A stretch of 64,000 nucleotides of DNA from Apricaphanius iberus (taxonomy: Eukaryota; Chordata; Actinopteri; Cyprinodontiformes; Aphaniidae): assembly GCA_028564705.1 (NCBI GenBank), contig JAPXFQ010002078.1:1-64000 (forward strand), given 5' to 3'. Below are positions 54,900 through 64,000 of this stretch, piece after piece. The notes below the pieces were generated by a model. It saw only the letters and a program-made list of their open reading frames with translations, did not search any database and was not told the origin of the DNA. Numbering within the stretch: the stretch's first letter is position 1; each line of letters begins with the position of its first letter. The translations under genes and the position numbers were made by a program.

Positions 54900-56073
54900 A
54901 ACTAATGGATTCATACACACTTCCCTTACCCTGGCGACCGCCTGGAGTGGCTCCAATTAACAGCAGAGCTCACCAAACAAGAATTGTGCACATTTCTGTA
55001 AATTTAGCAGGACTTTTCAATGGAGTTGCTTTAAAAAAACTGTCCTTTTAAGGGAATATTTGTTCTTAAGGGACACAACATAAAGGAACCACATGTTGCG
55101 TATTCAAGCATGCATAAGGATGTTTCTGAGGACTATTTATGACATTACTATCGTCATCACTCTTACCTCTGCAGTAATGAACAAGCCGCCCTGGAGAGAA
55201 AACATATGTTAATACACACTCATACATGAAGACATACACTCTTCACATGTTAAAACAAAGATTAACACAAACATCATCATCAAATGGATGAATTAGAGTG
55301 GGTAGATGAGAAAAAATGTACTAACAGGGAGTGGTTAGAGGGTTGGATACGCAGTAGATTAAAAGACTATGGAAAGATGAAGTACGCTGGAAAACAGTGG
55401 TAGAAAACCTGAGGCTGAAAGAAGGAGTGTGTTGTGTTGAGGAAGAGATGAAAGGAGGTTGAGCATTACTGTGTGAGGGCAAGCAAAGCAGCATAATCGA
55501 GGGAAAGATGGGATATGAGACGAGAGCGGCTAAAGTTAATTAAGCTGAATTGAAAAGTAACAGCAAGAGAGGGAGGACATAATAAAGACAGAGGGAACAG
55601 CCTAGAGTGGCATAGGCAAAAAGAATAAAGATGCAAAGACATGTGACGGCAGGGAAAGGTGGAGAAAAGAAGAGTTGAATCGGAATGAATAAAATAAAGC
55701 AACGGCATTTGTCATCCCAACTGTTCCTTAAAAATGCACGGAAGATTCAAAAAGAAGGGAATACAAAGGGGAACTTAACATAAAAGGCTGGATGGAAGGA
55801 GTATCGAATTAGATTCCCCAAAGAAAAGCAGAGTGACTTCAGTTGGGCAAGAAATGTTATTAGGTGAGATTATTAGAGGGGTAGGCAACTACAAACACAC
55901 TTGTCGGTGGCTTTGGATTTTCTATTCAGAACACTCTTTCGAACAAATATTTTGAACATCCCTCACATCTCATCACAAAGTTATCCACTGAATTAGTCCT
56001 TACTGGGAAAATTTCCATCCGCACAGACCCATTAAAGGAGAACTTTCTGACACACATAAGAGAGTGTTGAAAA
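54900..56073. other. Spacer, no gene seen
   Basis: Purine-rich from 55290 to 55830. The open frames there are the complement of GA-rich sequence and have no motif. Confidence 0.4.
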
Positions 56074-56785
56074 TGTCAGGAAAATAACCTCTACCTCCTG
56101 GCCCACATGCAGAACAACACACGGACAACAGGGCAAAGTGGAAAGGTTTATTAGTAAAACAAATAAAAAGATCGGCTGGGACAGCGGGGATCGCTGGGCG
56201 TCTGAAAGGGGAGAGATGAGGTTAGAAACGGTAGTTGGCTGATGGGAAATGAGTTATGTTCTTGGAGGTTGAGGTACTCACAGGTCCGAGGCAACTTCCA
56301 GTCTTGGGGGAATAAGTGAGATCTGCTGAGTGGCGTGAGTGGCTGCAGGCCTCCGGTGGAGCGAAACAGAGAGGAGGCAGCGTGGCGGAGAGTGGGCAGG
56401 CAGGTGCAAATGTTGCGCAAGGAGCTGGTTGCAATCGGGATCAGATATCCACTCGAGAGGGGAACTCGGGACACGGAGGCTTCACTGGGAACTGGCGGAA
56501 TCAAAGGTACGCAGAAGAATCCTGGGAAACACAGAGAACGCAGAGGATCACTGGAGAACACTGGGAACGATCTCGGCGAAATACCCGAGAGTCAGAGGCT
56601 TGGAGGTACCGGTATGGTAACCATCAGGTGCCGGATGGTTGTGAGCCAGCTCCTTAAGAAGCTCAGGAACACAAAAGGCCAGATTGACAACAAGTGAGTG
56701 CAATCAGGCTGTGAGCAGCTCTCCACCACAGATCCTCTCTGAAAACAGATGAATCACTGCAGATGCACAAACACAGAACCTCACA
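56074..56785 (-). mobile_element. Gypsy-type LTR, 712 bp
   Basis: The plus strand starts tgtcaggaaaat and ends aacctcaca; read on the minus strand it is TG..CA with aataaacc about 80 bp before the end, a polyadenylation signal. It has the GC content and layout of fish gypsy LTRs. No clear target duplication. It differs from the LTR at 60631, so the two belong to different families. The several overlapping open frames here are GC-rich and incidental. Confidence 0.5.
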
Positions 56786-57054
56786 TCCTTACTTCGTGCT
56801 TTTAGCCAAGTTTATTTCACTTAGTAAATTTTAAGCATGTGTTCAAATGATATTTTATTTATCCAAAATGGAAAAAGTCATAACTGTTTTCATCAAAGTA
56901 TCAGAGTTTTTGTGGATGGTGATGCTTATAGTATGAAGGATCACCAGTAGCAGTGAGTCTCATGACTGTCATGAAATGCTAACAGTTCAATATATGGACA
57001 GCAAAGACAATATTTAACAGTAACATGATCTGAAAAACAAAAAAAAGTCCAACA

Positions 57055-58720
57055 AGAAGGCCGGCGACATGGAAACAAGTGTCAAGGAGGGCGGCAACGA
57101 AGAAACAGGTTTCAAAGAGACTGGCAACGTGGAAACCAATGGCCGCTGGCTGCTCTGCTTTGTGACCGCATACCATGGAGGCCGCCATTGCTCCTCCATT
57201 GCTGTAGTACCTCCATTTGGCCACTAGGCCCCCATTGAAAAGCATTGGACTTTAGACACGTTAAAAACACCAGGCTGGTTTTCGTAAGATAATTTTTTGA
57301 AATCTTGCATAATTAATGAGGGGGCAGGACTTTGATTGGCAGGCTGTTTCGTTGGACTTTAATGATAGTAATACTACATTTTAATAATTATTTCAAGTTA
57401 CTAGTTCTTACTATTTGAGGTTTGAGAAAGAGAAGAACCGTCGGAGGAGCGCAGTTACAGCTGCAGTCAGGCATAGGGCTATTATCCAGAATGGGCGCGA
57501 TTACGACCAAACTACACGCCCATGCACACCCCGCAATGGCAGAGTCTACAGTAAAGATCCCGCCCCCATGCCCTTTTTAGGAACATTCTTCGTCAGAGCT
57601 GGGGAGGAGGAGTCTGTGAATCCGCCATGAATTCCCCCATGAAAGTGCGTCATTCTGGTAAACAGGAAGGAGTGAGGAGGCGCTGTATATTCTTTTTTAC
57701 AGTCTATGGTGGAAACAGGTGTCAAAAGAGGCTGGCAATGTGAACACAGGTGTCAGGGAGGCTAGTGACGAGGCAACAGCAGACGTAGAGGCTGGCGACG
57801 AGGGAACTGCAGATGTGGAGTCAATCCCCTGAGCAACTTGTGTCTTGGAGGCCGACGCCTGAGCAGCTTGTGTCTTGGAGGCCGGCGCCTGAGAAGCTTG
57901 TGACTTGGAGGCCGGCGCTTGAGGTGTTTGTTACCTGGGGACCAGGGCCTAAGGAACTTGTGTTCTGGGGGGCTGGTGGGTGCAGGGCTTTATGTCACAG
58001 AGGCTGGCAATGAAGAATCTTAAGTCCCGGAAGCCGGCAATGCAGAACCTTGTTTCTCGAGGACCTTCAATGCAGAATCTTGTTTCTAGAGGGGCAGTGA
58101 TACTGAACCTTGCGTCTCGGCGGCCGGCGATGCAGAACATTTTGTCTGGAGGACCAGAGATACTGCACCTTGTTTCACGGAGGCCGGCGATATTGAACCT
58201 TATGTCTTAGGTTAAGGTTGATGTCTGTGGTTGTAGTGATTTGGAAATCAGCAGTTTTGATCCTTGTGACTAGATGGCCAGCTCTGGTGAACCATGTGTT
58301 TAGGCAGAGGCTGGCGACAAAGCTGGACCTTGTGGCTCGAAAGATGGCAGAGCTAGATCTTGTGGCTCGGAGGACGGCAGAGCTGGACCTTGTGGCTTGG
58401 AGGATTGAAGGGGTGGAGCTGGCAGTGAAGCCAATGGAGCTGAGACTGAGGCTGGTGGAGCTGAAGGCTGTGCTGAGGCGGGGACCGGCTGGACTGGAGT
58501 TGAAGCTAAGGCAGAGGCCGGCTGGACTGAAGCTGCAGCTGCTGAAGTTTGTGCTGGAGCAGAGGTTGGCAGAGATGAGCCTTAAAGTGAGGCAATGGCC
58601 AGCAGAATTGAGGACAGTGCTGAGGCTAAGGCCGGCAGACCCTAATCCTGAGCCTTGGAGGTTGACAGGTCATAAACTTGAGCGTTGGAGGTCGGCAGGC
58701 CTTAACCTTGTGGCTTGAAG
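57055..58720. repeat. Minisatellite of about 30-bp units, interrupted by repeat F
   Basis: Units follow the theme ggaggccggcgatgcagaaccttgtgtct. At least three subtypes occur: ggaaacaggtgtcaaggagg (57055-57131, 57713-57780), cttgtgtcttggaggccggcgcctgag (57836-57960), and ccggcgatgcagaacctt (57995-58215), then gctggaccttgtggctcgga (58310-58420). Repeat F copy 3 sits inside the first block. Similar arrays occur near the 3' end of some fish gypsy elements, and the minus strand leads from the gag at 60.1-60.6 kb, so it may be that element's 3' region. Confidence 0.7.
57132..57708 (-). repeat. Unnamed repeat F, copy 3
   Basis: Inverted relative to copies 1 and 2, and more complete at the catagactgtaaaaaagaata end. 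It has an extra AT-rich insert (about 57345-57430). It lies within the minisatellite: the flanking units rejoin across it (ggaaac at both edges), and those six bases may be a duplication. Confidence 0.7.
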
Positions 58721-58984
58721 AGCGGCAACAAGAGAGTGACCCACGATGCGGCCTGCAGGACTCTCGGAGGAGCACAGAAGTCCCACAATGTAGCGTAGAG
58801 GACTCTTGGGAAGGCGCTCGGACCCTCGGAAAGACAGAGGAACCCCGGTGAGCCGCCACTGAGGAACCACGGCATGACGGCACAGGAGAACCGCAACGAA
58901 GTGGCGTAGAGGATCCTCTGGAAGGTGCCGTATCTTCACCAACACCCTCGGAAATGACAACAGGTGCTGGAAATGTGTCTTCAC

Positions 58985-59900
58985 CGGTTTTATTATAGTT
59001 AACGAAAACGAACGAAATAACGAAAACTAGAAGTAACTGATAACTGAAAGAAAATAAAAAAGAGAATTTTAAACAAAACGAAAACGTACTGAAACTGTAA
59101 TGAATGTTCACAAAACGAACTAAAACGAACGTAATCTAATAAGAAAATGTGCTTAATTTTCTTTTCATACAGTGCCTCATAAGGTCTAAAAAATATATTT
59201 CCATGTTGCTCTTGTGCTGTCACCAGAAACAGATGCGATCATCTGTGTTGTGGCTTTTAAGTTTTAAGGCACAAATTGCCTTGATAAAAAAAAACAGAAC
59301 GCTGAGGTTGAATACAATCCCATCGACTTGCCTCCTTTCAAGGAAATAAGACTTCTTTGGATGGCAAGCTATCAGAAGAAGTGATTGAAACGATGATTAA
59401 ACAGTCTGCAGCAAAAACGTCATAACAGCTGAGCTTCGGAGGCTAAAAAGCAAGCTAACACTGCGGCTGCAAACTGCAAGCAATAGTAATGGGAGCCGGT
59501 GTTAACAGTGGTGTTACAGCGGAGTTGTTTAGCTGATGTAGGTTGTGCGTGTATCCGCTGTGTTCATGGACATAAAAGTCCCTCTTCTAGTTTCTGGTTG
59601 TTGGTGGTTTTTACTGGCTGTACTGCATTATCCCAACATGTCAGTCAAGTTGTCTGTGTTTCTGCAGTCCACCTAGCGTCATATCAGCAAAGGTTTAAAG
59701 AAAGCGCAAATGTACAAAATTAAGCAAAAGCATCATAGTACTTAAGGTACCTTGGCTTTTTTTTTGTTGTGTTGCCACTCAGTGTTTTTATAGAATTGTA
59801 GGACCTGCATTAATTGTTTGGCTTTTTAATGCAAAGGTGCTGTTATTGTGTTCCATATTTCTTTTACACTTGCCTGATTTGTTTTTGCGCTCTAGAGTCC
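58985..59900. other. Probable non-autonomous transposon, class unsure
   Basis: Begins ttttattatagttaacgaaaacgaacgaaat.., a widespread fish repeat terminus. The body (59000-59120) is rich in cgaaaa/aacgaa words. I cannot fix the right end. It separates the minisatellite region from the gag frame at 60.1 kb. Confidence 0.4.
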
Positions 59901-60099
59901 CGGGTTCTGGAAGGTGCTCTTTAAACTTAGGGTGGGGAATCCAGACTGACGACTGGTTCTCAGACACTGGCTCTGGAGACTTGGACTCAGAAACATATTC
60001 TGGAGAATCAAATCGAGAAAGCCAATCCAGCGTTTCGGGTTCTAACACATAGTCCAAATGCTCGGGTCCCAAAACACTGTCAAAAGGCTCAGGTCCTTC

Positions 60100-60622
60100 T
60101 CTAACGTTGGGTAACAGGCTGCAGATCGAGCTTGAAAGCTGAAACTACATTGAATGGAACTTCAAGCGAGGCTTGAGCCTGCTTGCCCTGACTCCGGGCA
60201 AAGAGCGAACCCCGGAAAAGCTGATGGAGCACAGCAACTGGACTGTGATCCCCGTACTCTGTCTCAGTGATCAGGTGCTCACTGTGGGGATTGGTCTCGT
60301 CATCCTGGAACACTGGGGAGACATCTGACAGCTTCTCATACTATGCATCTCTAGGAACGAAGAAGAACGCCAGGGAGACAGCAGTCACATACTCCAGGGG
60401 AGACCAAGGAACAAAGCACAGCGGCAATGGCGGTGAGAGAACTGTGGGGCAGACAGCAGGTCCGTTTCATACCACCGTGGCCTGACATCATGAAAACTGA
60501 AGGCCAACAGGGAACCCACATAAGGTGAGCCTAAATACTTCCCATTATTCACACACCAGTTTAATAGCTCAATCCATTCTTCCTCCGAGTGATTGTCATA
60601 GTCCGCTGGGTCCAGTTGGCTG
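60100..60622 (-). pseudogene. Gypsy gag, 5' part
   Basis: The minus frame begins just inside the LTR with LDPADYDNHSEEEWIELLNW (its ATG has become CTG), then NNGKYLGSPYVGSLLAFSFH. It is shifted or stopped near 60385 and continues in another frame to about 60100. The Met-Asp-Pro-Ala opening is shared with the gypsy element at the window start, so the two are relatives. An acidic frame further left (60072-59850: EPVSENQSS) may be its continuation. No nucleocapsid knuckle or pol. Confidence 0.55.
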
Positions 60623-60630
60623 GTTTGTTC

Positions 60631-60938
60631 TGTCAAACAAGGAGGACCAAAATGCAGAGCGACGTTTGAAACCTTTGCAGCCCATTTTATTAATCAAAGA
60701 TACCAAAAGATAAACAATAGATGTTATCGAGACTCTGGAAAGACGTGACAAACTCTGGGGACACCAACAACAACAAACCAGCAGAGACATGAGGAAAGAG
60801 GGAAACATACATATTGGGACGGGTGATTGGAAACAACAAACAGGTTAGGACAGAGATAAGGAGCAGCTGACTTCAATTAGACAAATGAGGACACTAAGAC
60901 TGACAGAGAGGTCAAAGAAACAGCACTAGGCTGGTTCA
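60631..60938 (-). mobile_element. Gypsy 5' LTR for the gag at 60.1-60.6 kb
   Basis: The low edge tgtcaaacaaggaggacc is the inverted LTR end (..ggtcctccttgtttgaca), directly followed (minus) by a short leader and the gag opening. attaataaaatggg lies about 60 bp before the end. The upper edge near 60938 is a guess (TGAA on the minus strand). Confidence 0.55.
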
Positions 60939-60959
60939 AATCGAATTTTTCATATTCCA

Positions 60960-61645
60960 ATTTGTCCATGTAAATGATAAATCTTTCTCATATTCAAGGG
61001 CTACTTGTGGAGTCTCACATGGTCCTGTGCCTGAACCAATTCTTTTTGACTATATACATGCTTCCAATAAGTTAAATCATTAGACAGGACGGCATAAATT
61101 TCCAGTTATAGCGATGACACACTACTACATTTATCCAGAGATCCTGATGAATCCCATCAGTCAGGTAAATCACAGACATGTCCAAAAAAACAGATAACTC
61201 TAAACATTCTCCTTGTAAATTCAAAGAAAGAAAGAAATAAATAAATAAAGAAAGAAAGAAACTGCTTATTGGATGGCATTAAATTGGCCTCCAGTAATAA
61301 CATAAAGAACCTCTGTGTTATTTTTCACCGAGATATGACATTCAAATCCCAAATTAAAACAGGTTTCGGGGATTTCCTTCTTTCACCTGTAGAATATTGC
61401 TAAAATTAGAAACAGCGTGTCCAACAGTTATTCTGAGAAAGTATTCCATGCAATGTTACTTCAAGGCTGGACCACTGTAATTCTTTACTATCCGAAGGTC
61501 AAAAAAGGCAATTAAAAGCCTTAAGCTGATCAAAAAGATTACAGCAAGTATTCTGATGAATATTAAATAGAGAGATCACATTTTTTGCTGTTGTAGCTTC
61601 ATTTCAATGGCTCCCTGTTACATCCAGAAAAGAATTTAAGATGAT
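60960..61645 (+). pseudogene. Old L2 LINE fragment
   Basis: Decayed plus-strand L2: GVPHGPVPEPILF-like box near 61010 and 'PEILMNPISQVNHRHVQ' near 61140. Then, after an (aaag/aaat)n run at 61200-61260, come ttattggatggcattaaattggcctcc and further RT C-terminal sequence. It is colinear with the fresher L2 copy that follows, and the two lie head to tail. Confidence 0.65.
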
Positions 61646-61744
61646 ACTTCTTACATATACACACAGCTATATCTATCCATAAATCCTGATGAATCCAATC
61701 GGTTTGGTAGACTACAGGCATGTCTGGAAGATATAAAAACTTGG

Positions 61745-62484
61745 ATGACTCTAAACTTCTTGCTTCTGAAATCTGATAAAACAGAAGTTGTCGTCTTTGG
61801 ACCAAAAGCTCTGAAAAAAAACTACTTATTCAACGCCTTCACCTGGATGGCATTAAATTATCCTCCAGTAATAAAGCAAAGAACCTCAGTGTTATTTTTG
61901 ACCAAGATGTGTCATTTAGATCTCACATTAAAGAAGTCTCTAAGATTTCCTTTTTTCACCTTAGGGATATTACAAAAATTAGAACCATCCTGTCCAGGAG
62001 GGATGCTGAAAAACTAGTCCATGCCTTTGTTACTTCAGGGCTGGATTACAGTGACCCTTTATTATCAGGTAGTCGACAGAATACAATTGAAAGTCTTCAG
62101 TTAGTCCCAAATGCTGCTGCTAGGGTTCTAATGAATAAAATAAGAAGATATCACATTTCCCCTGTTTTAGCTTCTCTTCCCTGGCTCCTAGTAAAATCTA
62201 GAATAGAATTCAAGATCCTACTTCTGACATATAAAGCTCTTAATAATCAAGCTCCATCATACATAAGATACCTGATTGTTCCATATGTTCCTAACAGAGC
62301 CCTTCACTCTCAGACTGCAGGTTTACTGGTAGTTCCTAGGATTTCTAAAAGAAGAATGGGTGGCAGATCTTTCAGTTACCAGGCTCCCCTCCAATGGAAC
62401 CATCTCCCAGGGTTTGTTCATGAAGCAGACAACTTGTCTGTCTTTAAAACTAGGCTTAAAACCTTCCTCTTTGACAAAGCTTAG
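61745..62484 (+). pseudogene. L2 LINE ORF2, C-terminal part
   Basis: Frame one (61745-62017) gives TLNFLLLKSDKTEVVVFGPK. After a frameshift, frame two (61909-62484, 191 codons) gives IRTILSRRDAEKLVHAFVTS, GLDYSDPLLSG, VPNAAARVLMNKIRRYHISP, YKALNNQAPSYIRYLI and FSYQAPLQWNHLPGFVHEAD, ending FKTRLKTFLFDKA and a stop. This is the thumb and C-terminal domain of an L2-clade ORF2. The catalytic palm is absent through truncation. Confidence 0.85.
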
Positions 62485-62618
62485 AGTTAGAGACAGGTTA
62501 ACAGGTAGTTAGAGACTGGTTAGACAGGTAGCTAGGAAGAGACAGGTTCATGTTAGTAGTCAGGTAGAGTAGTTCGGTAGAGATGGATTAATGTAAGCCA
62601 CGTAGAGAGTGTTAGTAT

Positions 62619-63248
62619 TGAAGGATTTTATTTATTATTCAATTTAAACCTTAACTCTATAAATTCCATGCGTGTTCATTTTTATCAGAGAGGAGACGAG
62701 AGTAATTTAATTTTCTTTAGATTTTAATACAATAAATAAAATACTGGTTAACAGGGTTGCTTAAAACAAATCAAATATTTAGTTTACAGAGTGATATAAA
62801 TTATTCACACTCTGGGTCACCCTACCTATGAGTAATGACAACGTATATAACAGAAACATTAAGTTTTATATTTTAACACAAAGTTAGAGAACCTCCCCCC
62901 TAACATTAAATATGGGACACAAAACATGATTGGTTCATTCAAAATTTTGCCAAGACCACCCTCCTTACAACCATGCATGCATAACTAATGACCTTCCTGT
63001 TAATCTGACTTTACAACCCAGCTCGAAACTAGATTTTCTGCTGATAAAGAGTGTGGTGTCTTATCTGCATCCTTCCATTGTCAAGCCATAAATCTGCCTG
63101 GGCTTTCCTGCTCAATGTCCTGTTTTTCTCTGGCCCAAACAAGAGCTGACTCTGCAAAATACCTCTAAAACAATCTTAAAAGTATAATTAAAAAGTATGG
63201 TAACTAAAACACCTTAATCAAACATTAATAAACGTTTAATATACTTCA
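62619..63248. mobile_element. Solo LTR, 630 bp, family C
   Basis: TGAAGGATT..ATACTTCA with a perfect 4-bp duplication gtat (62615-62618 and 63249-63252). The empty site is known from the L2 copy at 9.1 kb, which proves the insertion. aataataaataaaa lies near the plus-strand start, i.e. near the end in minus sense, so minus orientation is likelier. It is not similar to LTR-A or LTR-B. Confidence 0.88.
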
Positions 63249-63829
63249 GTATCTAGGTCTCATAGTAGCTAGGACACAGGTTAATGTTAGTAGCTATGCT
63301 GCTTTAGGCTAGGCTGTTGGAGGACATTATTAGAGTCAGTTCCTACTTTCTCTCCTACTTCTCACCAACTGCATGATGTGCTGTCAATTCAAGCGCTAAC
63401 CTATTTTCTCTTAGTTTCTTTCTACAGTAGGTGCTCGTGACCTGCCCTGCTTGACAACCCTGACTAAGATGGCATTCCAGTGCCGGAACGTTCTCCACGT
63501 CCTGCTACCAGCTTCTGCATCAGTTCTGTTGCTCTTGCTGTGTCTCTGCTGCCTTCTCCAAATCCCAGACGGTCTCGGCAGATGACCAGTTATGCTGAGC
63601 CTGGTTCTGCTGGAGGTCTCTTCCCGTTAAAATTGAGTTTTTCCTCTCCACTGTTGCTTCATGCTTGCTCAGTGTGAGGGATTGCTGAGGATTCACGACG
63701 CAATCTTCTGTGGTTCTCTAATTATTAAATTAAACATTGTATTGTAATAACTCTTCTTGTAAAGTGCCTTGAGATGACATGTTGTGAAACCGCGCTATAT
63801 AAGTAAACTGAATTGAATTGAATATTACT

Positions 63830-64000
63830 AGAACATCTAGAGAGCTGGGTCGGACTCTCTGGTACAGTACTCGACTGGTTCAAATCCTACCTTAAGAACA
63901 GGAACTTCTTTGTGTCTATTAGCCAGTTCTCATCACAAAACACAGAAATCACATGTGTGGTCACCCAGGACTTCATCCTAGGGCCCCTCCTATTTAGCAT
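63830..64000 (+). pseudogene. LINE RT fragment, runs off the window
   Basis: The frame reads GTVLDWFKSYLKNRNFFVSI and a motif B-like VTQDFILGPLLF at the edge. The first half of the RT is presumably interrupted by the L2 element ending at 63826. The window ends before YADD. Confidence 0.7.

Larger units (their letters stand above)
61650..63826 (+). mobile_element. L2/Maui LINE, 3' half, carrying a solo LTR
   Basis: It runs from the post-YADD region (61655) through the ORF2 end (62484), the 3' UTR and the tail gccttgagatgacatg..ctgaattgaattgaat at 63763-63826. It matches the minus-strand copy at 8.5-10.1 kb throughout, and that comparison exposes the 634-bp insertion at 62619-63248 plus 4 bp of duplication. 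5'-truncated. Confidence 0.88.

Noticed and set aside
55466..55708. 80-codon minus frame
   Set aside because: Complement of GA-rich DNA; low complexity.
56316..56697. Three overlapping plus-strand frames of 93-120 codons
   Set aside because: They lie inside a gypsy-type LTR read on the minus strand. Open by GC content.
1..64000. Conserved host genes, tRNA, rRNA or CRISPR
   Set aside because: None seen. The only tRNA-like sequence is the SINE head at 40.1 kb, and tandem repeats lack CRISPR spacing and context in this eukaryotic DNA.

Overview
The window looks like repeat-dense, gene-poor DNA from a teleost fish, probably a percomorph. I base this on the families recognised: L2/Maui-type LINEs whose 3' UTR ends in the typical fish 'tatataa...gaattgaattgaat' tail, an RTE/Rex3-like LINE with a GATG tail, Harbinger, Merlin, hAT, Tc1 and CACTA/EnSpm-like DNA transposons, and Ty3/gypsy and retrovirus-like LTRs. 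I see no convincing host gene. Nearly every coding stretch is a transposon protein, and all but one are broken. The exception is a two-exon hAT transposase at 25.5-27.7 kb.

Layout. 0-2.5 kb: a gutted gypsy element whose 3' LTR was hit by a solo LTR (LTR-A1), which was itself hit by an RTE fragment; both nested insertions keep exact target-site duplications. 2.7-4.6 kb: two LINE fragments in opposite orientations. 5.1 kb: Harbinger exon. 6.4 kb: hAT MITE. 7.6-17.7 kb: nested retroelements. An L2 LINE splits an R2-type LINE (CCHC finger plus restriction-like endonuclease), and a second LINE splits a gypsy gag gene. That LINE is in turn split by a TTAA-flanked transposon encoding a P2X7-tail-like protein. 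A Harbinger Myb-like pseudogene follows. 18-19.2 kb: a retrovirus-like LTR with a tRNA-Tyr-type primer site, then LTR-A3.

20.4-36.8 kb: my main proposal, one old composite CACTA/EnSpm-like element of about 16 kb. Inverted subterminal repeat arrays lie at both ends, the right end reads CACT on the minus strand, and a zinc-finger plus Tnp2-like transposase pseudogene runs across it. Inside it sit a Merlin fragment, a complete hAT element, a hAT MITE, a LINE and a minus-strand BEN-like gene.

37-50 kb: copies of an unnamed repeat, LTR-A4, a tRNA-derived SINE, a TTAA MITE, a LINE ORF1, a full retrovirus-like 3' LTR with polypurine tract, Tc1 relics and L2 pieces. 50-56 kb: two non-autonomous hAT-type elements, a LINE scrap, an inverted repeat and a Tc1 relic. 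56-61 kb: gypsy LTRs, a gag fragment and a 30-bp minisatellite. 61-64 kb: L2 LINE copies, one carrying a solo LTR with a perfect 4-bp duplication, and the start of another LINE at the window edge.

The reading frames used here came from conceptual translation, and many open frames begin at non-ATG codons, so CDS bounds are approximate. Family names rest on remembered motifs, without database searches.
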